Positions 14,080 through 18,669 of a DNA stretch of 18,669 bases are shown here, in pieces. This DNA comes from Candidatus Adiutrix sp. (GTDB lineage Bacteria; Desulfobacterota; Desulfarculia; Adiutricales; Adiutricaceae). Below the pieces are notes generated by a model. The model was not told the origin of the DNA. It searched no databases and saw only the letters and a program-made list of their open reading frames with translations. Position 1 is the first letter of the stretch. Each line of letters opens with the position of its first letter. The stretch covers positions 1 to 18,669 of the forward strand of contig JAISRV010000191.1 of the NCBI GenBank assembly GCA_031273445.1, given 5' to 3'. The position numbers were made by a program, and so were the translations under genes.

Positions 14080-15801
14080 TTAAAACAATAAAAAGCAGAG
14101 CCCGGTTAAAAGCGCGGAGCCGAACCTGGCCGCTTCGAAGCGGAAGCCGCAGAGGCCGTTGTTTTTGAAGAGCGGCTTTATCAACTGGAATGAATAGGCG
14201 GGGCCGGCGAAAATTAAAATGGCGGCCAGGCGGGGCAGGTTTCCCGTGGCCAGGCCGACGGCCAGAGCCAGAGCCCAGACCGCCATATTTGTTTTGAGCA
14301 GCCGCTCGACCGCTTTTTCGCCGCAGACGGTCGTGAGAGTGGGCCGGCCGAAAATGCGATCGCCCTGGGCGCTGAGAAAATCGCTCATGGTCGTCAGGGC
14401 GAAAAGCCCGCAAAAAACGGCCACGGCCGTAAACAGAAACGGCCAGGCGCTGAAATCGCTCTCCGCCGTCGGGCCAGCGGCCAGGAGCGGGGCGGAGACG
14501 AATAAAAGCGTCCAGCCCAGCGCCAGGAGCGCGGGCCGGGCCACCGGGCGCAGGCGGCCGCAAAACGACGCGGCCCCCCAGGCGGGGCGGGGCAGACGCC
14601 AGTAGGCCAGAACCATAAGGCTCATGAGCAGAAGCGAAAGCGTGAGGCCGGCCGAGGCCAGAATCGAGGCGGCCAGGGCCATGAAGGCGCTAAAGCAGAT
14701 CAGGCCGATCAGGGGCCGCCGATATTTGGCCATGAAGGCCGTGCGGTCGGGGGCATTGAAACGTATGGTCTGCGCCCGGGCGAAGTCGCGCAGAAGGTGC
14801 AGCGCGACGATGTAAAAAAAATAAACGCTGAAAATGATCGGCGCCGCCGCCGCGTTCATCAGGGCCCCGGCCACGACGGCCATTGAGGCCATGGCCGCGG
14901 CGCCGTAGATGTTGGATAGAACCAAAGCGCGTAAAAAGCGTTCGCCCAGACCGCGCCATGAATTTTCGCCGGCGCGGCCCATGGCCCTTAAAGCCTGGAG
15001 CATCTGGCTTATCTGCCAGAAAGAAGTGGAGGCGCCGGCGGCGACCCCGACGGTCGCAACGCCGCGAAACCAGTCGGCTTCCAGGTCGGCCGCCGTTTCC
15101 GCCGCCAGCGTCTTTTTGCCCAGGGCCCGGCCTATTTCGACCAGCCGCCTGGTGTTGCCGCTGTTGCGCCCGCCCACGACGATCAGGGCGTCCACTTCGC
15201 CGGCCAGCGTTCTGAGACCGTTTTGGCGTATGGCCGTGGCTTCGCAGATGGTATTATGAATCTCGGCCTCCGGCCAGCGGGCCAAGACGGCCTTGACCAC
15301 TTCCGGCCACCCGGCTGATTCCTGCGTGGTTTGGGAAACCAGCAGAACCTGTCCCAACTCCGGGAGGTCGGCCGCTTCCCCGGCGCGGCTTATCACCCGC
15401 CCGCGTCCATAAGCATGTCCCATAAGGCCGATGACCTCAGGGTGGTCGGCCGCGCCCCAGATGACGACGTCGAAACCCCTTTTGGCTCGGTCATCGACCA
15501 GTTTCTGCACGCCCAGCACTTTCGGGCAGGTGGCGTCGCGCACCCGGAGGCCGGTTTTCGCCAAAAATTCCTTTTCCTCCGGCGGCAGGCCGTGGGCCCG
15601 GATAATGACGGCGCCCGCGGTTTCGCCGGCCCATATCTTCAGCCCTTTTTGGGCCAGAAGCTCCAGGGCCGGGCCATTGTGGATCAGTTCGCCGCGGCTG
15701 AAAACCCGGCCGTCGCGCCGCGACAGCTCTTCAAAGGCCATATCCATGGCCCGGCGAACTCCGGGACAATAGCCAAGGGTTTTGGCCAATTTAATTTTCA
15801 T
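14080..15801 (-). CDS. ispH: IspH (HMBPP reductase) fused to a UbiA-like membrane domain
   Basis: The product is 573 residues against about 310 for ordinary IspH. Residues 1-275 are a complete IspH: the iron-sulfur ligands C12, C92 and C186, plus H41, H70, H120 and E122, the TTQES turn and the GAST motif (256-259). IspH makes IPP and DMAPP in the last step of the MEP pathway. Residues about 290-573 hold some eight hydrophobic segments and a block SDFLSAQGDRIFGRPTLT (473-490) like the second Asp motif of UbiA prenyltransferases (DxxxxGDRxxGRxTL). The first motif (NDxxDxxxD) is not seen; RDFARAQTIRFNAPDR may replace it. The fusion could tether IPP synthesis to the membrane or to prenyl transfer, which is inference. 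The start matches the family N-terminus but has a weak ribosome site. No stop or shift separates the halves. Confidence 0.9.
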   Translation of the reverse strand: MKIKLAKTLGYCPGVRRAMDMAFEELSRRDGRVFSRGELIHNGPALELLAQKGLKIWAGETAGAVIIRAHGLPPEEKEFLAKTGLRVRDATCPKVLGVQKLVDDRAKRGFDVVIWGAADHPEVIGLMGHAYGRGRVISRAGEAADLPELGQVLLVSQTTQESAGWPEVVKAVLARWPEAEIHNTICEATAIRQNGLRTLAGEVDALIVVGGRNSGNTRRLVEIGRALGKKTLAAETAADLEADWFRGVATVGVAAGASTSFWQISQMLQALRAMGRAGENSWRGLGERFLRALVLSNIYGAAAMASMAVVAGALMNAAAAPIIFSVYFFYIVALHLLRDFARAQTIRFNAPDRTAFMAKYRRPLIGLICFSAFMALAASILASAGLTLSLLLMSLMVLAYWRLPRPAWGAASFCGRLRPVARPALLALGWTLLFVSAPLLAAGPTAESDFSAWPFLFTAVAVFCGLFALTTMSDFLSAQGDRIFGRPTLTTVCGEKAVERLLKTNMAVWALALAVGLATGNLPRLAAILIFAGPAYSFQLIKPLFKNNGLCGFRFEAARFGSALLTGLCFLLF

Positions 15802-15917
15802 GACGACCGTGCCGATCAGATATGTTGAAGCCGGAAGGCCGGGCGACGATTCTCATTTTGGCCGGGCGGCTTGTCGGGGTCGGCCCGCCCGGCTTTGACG
15901 GGCGGAAGCTTCAGCAT

Positions 15918-15930
15918 TACTACTGTAGTA
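15918..15930. promoter_or_regulatory. Palindrome TACTAC-T-GTAGTA overlapping the ispH -10 box
   Basis: A perfect six-base inverted repeat with a one-base centre overlaps the candidate -10 element and probable start site. A direct repeat ATTACTA (15916-15922 and 15930-15936) overlaps it. The position suits a repressor operator; the regulator is unknown. Confidence 0.4.
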
Positions 15931-15956
15931 TTACTATTTTCGGCGTTTTTTTTCAA
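15928..15956 (-). promoter_or_regulatory. Candidate sigma-70 promoter for the ispH fusion gene
   Basis: On the minus strand TTGAAA (complement of 15951-15956) and TAATAC (complement of 15928-15933) are exactly 17 bases apart, a good match to consensus. The transcript would have a leader of about 120 bases containing the 15861-15893 hairpin. Confidence 0.55.
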
Positions 15957-16076
15957 TCTGGCTATTGCGCGGCTAAGCATTGCGCCACAATATTTTGAGG
16001 TTAAAGCGCCTTAGTGGGACATATCATGTATAATCTTGTTTAACAGCCGGAAAAATAAAAAAAAGTTTAAAAAAAG

Positions 16077-16106
16077 TTGACTTCCAGATGATAATCAGTG
16101 TATTAT
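16077..16106 (+). promoter_or_regulatory. Candidate sigma-70 promoter for the LysM/lipoprotein genes
   Basis: TTGACT (16077-16082) and TATTAT (16101-16106) are spaced 18 bases apart, just after a long A-rich tract that could act as an UP-like element. The transcript leader to the ATG at 16284 would be about 170 bases. Confidence 0.45.
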
Positions 16107-16283
16107 AAATAATCGTATTTTAATAATAATTTGCTATTAAAATGCACAACTCATACGGAATTAATGATGATACGGAATTGAACCGAAGAAAGCAGAAGGC
16201 AAGCCCGTCTCATTTTATAACCGGATAATCATCAGAGGCCTTATGATTGTTTGTCTGAAACCGAAGGCGCCTGGAGGAAAACG

Positions 16284-17291
16284 ATGAGCCGTTCGAAGTC
16301 ATTAATGATTGTGGCCCTGTGGGCCATGTTGACCATGGGCGCTTCCACTTTGTGGGCCCAGGAGGTCGCGCAGCCGTATGTGGTGCAAAAGGGAGATACC
16401 GCCGCCAGCATAGCGAAAAAATTCTATGGCAAAACCTCTCTTGGCGCTAAACTGTGGCAGGCGAACCGCAATCTCGTGGCTAATTCCAATAAGCTTACCG
16501 CCGGCGATACGATCTACATCTTTCCCGAATCGACGCTGGCCGCCGGGAAGACCACGGCCGTGCCGCCTCCGCCGGGTCCGAAACCCGCCGAGCTTTACCA
16601 GCGCGGCGAGCTCCTGGATGTGGGCTTCCCCAAGTACGTCAGCTTTTTGGCTGACGGGCGCGGCCTGGGCGGCGGCGGCGCCATACGTCTGACGATCAAG
16701 CGCATCGACCCGGTCACCCGGGCGGAGATTGATCAGTTGTATGAAGTGCGCGAGGTCGGCCAGATTTTGGCCTCCAACCGCGGCGGCCCGGTCGCCGGCG
16801 ACGGCACGGACAAAGCCAGGTATCCGGGTTCGCTTCTTCTGTATAACAAAGCCAGGGTCAATATACGCTTCACGGAGGATCTGGCCAAAATTCTCGATTC
16901 CGACACCTACGGCGACTCCGATCCGTATTTCAGGGAATTTCCGATTTACGGCGTCTCGGGTTCCGTCCAGGAAACCATGACCAGCCGGGCTGACCATCGG
17001 CGCAATGTCGGCGAGATCTACCACTATAAGGGCAAAGTCAAAATCGTCGCCCGGACGGAAGGTCTGGCCCCTCTGTCGGTTCATGACCAGAAAAATCTCA
17101 AGCGGCGTCAGGGCCGGACGAATCAGGACGCGGAGCCCGTATCCTATGTCGGGGAGATTACTTATTCTGAAGACGCCATTGAAATGAATGATCGCCTATT
17201 TGTTTTCGTAGATCTGGAACCCGGCTATGAACGGCGCCTGGACCCGCCTTTTGTGGAGCCGGCCGGGAGCTATAATTCACTGGGCGACTAA
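16284..17291 (+). CDS. Exported LysM-domain protein
   Basis: The product is 335 residues. A signal peptide (1-25, cut after LWA) is followed by one LysM domain (about 32-81: YVVQKGDTAASIAKKFYG ... LTAGDTIYIFP), a Pro-rich linker (PPPPGPKP), and a conserved-looking C-terminal region of about 230 residues (LLDVGFPKYVSFLADGRGLGG, YEVREVGQILAS, DSDTYGDSDPYFREFPIYG) that I cannot assign. LysM binds N-acetylglucosamine backbones, so the protein should sit on peptidoglycan in the periplasm. The ATG at 16284 is chosen over an upstream TTG (16251) because GGAGG (16273-16277) precedes it by six bases and the signal peptide then starts normally. The lipoprotein gene follows after 32 bases, so they probably share a transcript. 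Confidence 0.88.
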   Translation: MSRSKSLMIVALWAMLTMGASTLWAQEVAQPYVVQKGDTAASIAKKFYGKTSLGAKLWQANRNLVANSNKLTAGDTIYIFPESTLAAGKTTAVPPPPGPKPAELYQRGELLDVGFPKYVSFLADGRGLGGGGAIRLTIKRIDPVTRAEIDQLYEVREVGQILASNRGGPVAGDGTDKARYPGSLLLYNKARVNIRFTEDLAKILDSDTYGDSDPYFREFPIYGVSGSVQETMTSRADHRRNVGEIYHYKGKVKIVARTEGLAPLSVHDQKNLKRRQGRTNQDAEPVSYVGEITYSEDAIEMNDRLFVFVDLEPGYERRLDPPFVEPAGSYNSLGD

Positions 17292-17323
17292 TAATGTCCG
17301 CCGGAGCGATAAAGGATACGGTT

Positions 17324-18010
17324 ATGTTAAAACGCATCATGCCTCTTATGTTGACGGCGCTGGCCGCGCTGGCCCTGTCGGCCTGCGCCAATGTCCCGGC
17401 CAAAGTCGACGGCGAGCGCTTCGCGCCTTGCGGCGCCTCGCTGATCAGCGTCAGAACGGGCTCCCTGCCGTATGCTAAGACGGCCGATTCTTCCTGTGTG
17501 CAGACCATTTTGCCCTTCGACCTGTCGGTATGGCGTGAAGCCCCGAACAATTCCAGAAAAGTGCGGGGGCTTCCGACGGTGACGCTGGGCTGTCTGCCGT
17601 TGACGGCCGAGGCCGGCGACGGCGGCTATGCCGCGCTTGGCCATTCGAACACGATGCTGATGAATTTCGACGTGACGGCTTATCCGGACGACGCTCTGGT
17701 TCGGAAGGCCGTTCTGGCGGTTTACGCCATGTCCGGAGCCGAGAAGCTGGCCGCCGCCCAGTTCCGCGCCAGGCTGCACGTCGGCGATGAACTGCAGAGC
17801 GTCGGCGCCAGGCGCGAGATGCCTCAAATTGATCAAAACGGCGCCGGCTGGGTTATGGTCGACGTCACCTCGTTTGTGGCCAGGGCGATAAATGAACGCC
17901 GCAACTCGATTCATTTCGAGATATCCCTGCCCTGCCGGACGCCGGCGGACAACCTGGCGGAGGCGGCCGTCGTCAAGCGGGAGCCCCGCCTTTTAGTGGA
18001 ATACAACTAG
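17324..18010 (+). CDS. Outer-membrane-type lipoprotein, possible DNRLRE/CBM96-like fold
   Basis: The product is 228 residues. A type II signal peptide ends in the lipobox LSAC, so Cys21 would be lipidated; the residue after it is Ala, not Asp, which suggests the outer membrane. The mature part has four more cysteines (36, 58, 90, 204) that could form disulfides. The pattern LMNFDVTAYPDDALVRKAVLA ... WVMVDVTSFVARAI ... PRLLVEY resembles the beta-sandwich DNRLRE/CBM96-like proteins (an FD(V/I)S strand, a 'DVT' strand and a final PxLxVEY), but this is weak similarity from memory. ATG 17324 has AAGGA seven bases upstream and starts the signal peptide properly; an in-frame ATG at 17294 would add ten residues. 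It follows the LysM gene by 32 bases. The substrate or partner is unknown. Confidence 0.8.
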   Translation: MLKRIMPLMLTALAALALSACANVPAKVDGERFAPCGASLISVRTGSLPYAKTADSSCVQTILPFDLSVWREAPNNSRKVRGLPTVTLGCLPLTAEAGDGGYAALGHSNTMLMNFDVTAYPDDALVRKAVLAVYAMSGAEKLAAAQFRARLHVGDELQSVGARREMPQIDQNGAGWVMVDVTSFVARAINERRNSIHFEISLPCRTPADNLAEAAVVKREPRLLVEYN

Positions 18011-18052
18011 CGGACTGTGCGGCTGGCTCCTTCTAACCACACAATCCGCTAG
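18007..18052. repeat. Long hairpin at the end of the lipoprotein gene
   Basis: CTAGCGGACTGTGCGG (18007-18022) and CCACACAATCCGCTAG (18037-18052) form a 16-bp stem with two G-T pairs and a 14-base loop. The left arm contains the lipoprotein stop codon. No T tract follows. Segment 18034-18052 recurs at 10108-10126 (16 of 19 bases). It may be a palindromic repeat or a mRNA-stabilising end. Confidence 0.6.
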
Positions 18053-18076
18053 CGTCCATCCTGAGCTATGCATGTC

Positions 18077-18157
18077 GGCCGGTCCGGCCGGATCTTAAAA
18101 TGCGCGGCTTTTAAATCGTTTGTCGCGGAAAGCGGCGCGACGGCCGGGCGGCCGTCG
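18077..18157. repeat. Two GC palindromes in the lipoprotein/ankyrin gap
   Basis: GGCCGG-T-CCGGCC (18077-18089) and CGACGGCC-GGGC-GGCCGTCG (18138-18157) are perfect inverted repeats within the gene-free interval 18011-18204. They may be structured leader or terminator elements of the ankyrin gene; no T tract follows either. Confidence 0.5.
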
Positions 18158-18204
18158 CCCGCGGCTGAGCGCCGGAACAACAACGCCATAGTCGAGGTTG
18201 CTTT

Positions 18205-18669
18205 ATGAAACGTATTCTAACCACCGCCGTTTTATTTTTTCTGGCCTTTATGGCCGCGCAGCAGGCTTCGGCGCAGCGGGTCGACCCGGGAACCATTCTG
18301 GCCAGACAGACGACCGTCGACCAGGGGCTCTTCTTCGCTCTGGCCAGGGGCGATGTGAACACCATGACAGTTTATCGCGACCAGGGCGCCGACCCCAATA
18401 TAAGCTTGACCATATTGGGCTTGAAGGCCCGCGAAATTTTCGGCAAAGACCAGCCTATTTTTAAAGCGCCTTTCGACCCCAGCGGCTGGCCCATTCTGAC
18501 CTGGGCCGTCTACCTCGATAATGAAGAGGCCGTCAAGCTGCTTTTAAGGTCGGGCGCCCGCGTCAACGCCCCTGATGTTTACGGGGCCACGGCTCTTCAC
18601 TGGGCGGCCTGGGCCGGGCAGCACACTGTGGCCAAGATTTTGCTGAACAACGGCGCCAATTGCCTGGCG
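18205..18669 (+). CDS. Exported ankyrin-repeat protein, N-terminal part
   Basis: The gene is open at the right edge; 155 residues are visible. A signal peptide (1-23, cut after ASA) is followed by a degenerate first repeat (about 40-66: LFFALARGDVNTMTVYRDQGADPN), an insert (about 67-93), and two good ankyrin repeats (94-122: GWPILTWAVYLDNEEAVKLLLRSGARVN; from 127: GATALHWAAWAGQHTVAKILLNNGAN). Ankyrin stacks bind other proteins, and the signal peptide places this one in the periplasm or outside the cell. GAGG (18194-18197) precedes the ATG by seven bases. It follows the lipoprotein gene after 194 bases of hairpin-rich DNA on the same strand. How many repeats follow cannot be told. Confidence 0.88.
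   Translation, partial: MKRILTTAVLFFLAFMAAQQASAQRVDPGTILARQTTVDQGLFFALARGDVNTMTVYRDQGADPNISLTILGLKAREIFGKDQPIFKAPFDPSGWPILTWAVYLDNEEAVKLLLRSGARVNAPDVYGATALHWAAWAGQHTVAKILLNNGANCLA

Larger units (their letters stand above)
15802..16283. other. 482-bp divergent control region, no gene
   Basis: This gap separates leftward ispH from the rightward LysM gene. From left to right it holds a GC-rich hairpin (GCCGGGCGG 15861-15869 with CCGCCCGGC 15885-15893), a palindrome and promoter facing ispH (15918-15956), a very AT-rich tract (16040-16140) with a rightward promoter candidate, and a 9-bp direct repeat TACGGAATT (16154-16162 and 16171-16179). Confidence 0.6.

Noticed and set aside
16083..16110. 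Possible Fur box (GATAATCA-like) in the LysM promoter region
   Set aside because: Only about 12 of 19 positions fit the classical box in a very AT-rich stretch, which is near chance, and the downstream genes are not iron-related.
1..18669. CRISPR array, tRNA/rRNA gene, transposase or prophage genes
   Set aside because: No regular repeat-spacer series, cloverleaf or transposase/integrase motif was noticed on either strand.

Overview
The window looks like a Gram-negative chromosome, generally GC-rich. Evidence for an outer membrane is a TonB-dependent receptor, a lipobox lipoprotein and exported LysM and ankyrin proteins. SelD, TlyA, a FecCD-type importer, tandem Usp domains and an IspH fused to a UbiA-like membrane domain would fit an anaerobic Desulfobacterota (delta-proteobacterial) lineage. 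This assignment is inferred from gene content and memory only.

Layout. Bases 1-1010 (+) hold the end of selD and a complete tlyA. Bases 1036-2593 (-) hold a NarL/LiaR-type response regulator and its short two-TM histidine kinase, in a visibly AT-richer block. Bases 2690-4426 (+) are a patchwork: a 58-codon remnant resembling the C-terminus of a TonB-dependent receptor, a DUF4418-like membrane protein carrying a duplicated His-rich loop, and a four-cysteine flavodoxin-fold oxidoreductase. Bases 4427-4773 are a structured leader with a candidate promoter, several hairpins and a good intrinsic terminator. This leads into a four-gene import operon (4774-10074, +): TonB-dependent receptor, periplasmic binding protein, FecCD permease and ABC ATPase. 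Together these would take a metal chelate (siderophore, haem, corrinoid or similar) across both membranes.

Bases 10157-15801 are all on the minus strand: a tandem universal stress protein, phosphoglucomutase, a ROK-family sugar kinase directly upstream of it (a glucose / glucose-6-P / glucose-1-P module), a 224-bp gap rich in hairpins, and the ispH-UbiA-like fusion. A divergent control region (15802-16283) separates the fusion from a rightward envelope cluster: LysM protein, lipoprotein, and an exported ankyrin-repeat protein cut by the window edge.

The strongest points for a second look are the IspH-UbiA-like fusion, the leader and terminator before the import operon, the TonB-receptor remnant beside the His-rich DUF4418-like gene, the hairpin repeats in intergenic gaps, and the LysM/lipoprotein/ankyrin set. 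No tRNA, rRNA, CRISPR array or intact insertion sequence was seen.
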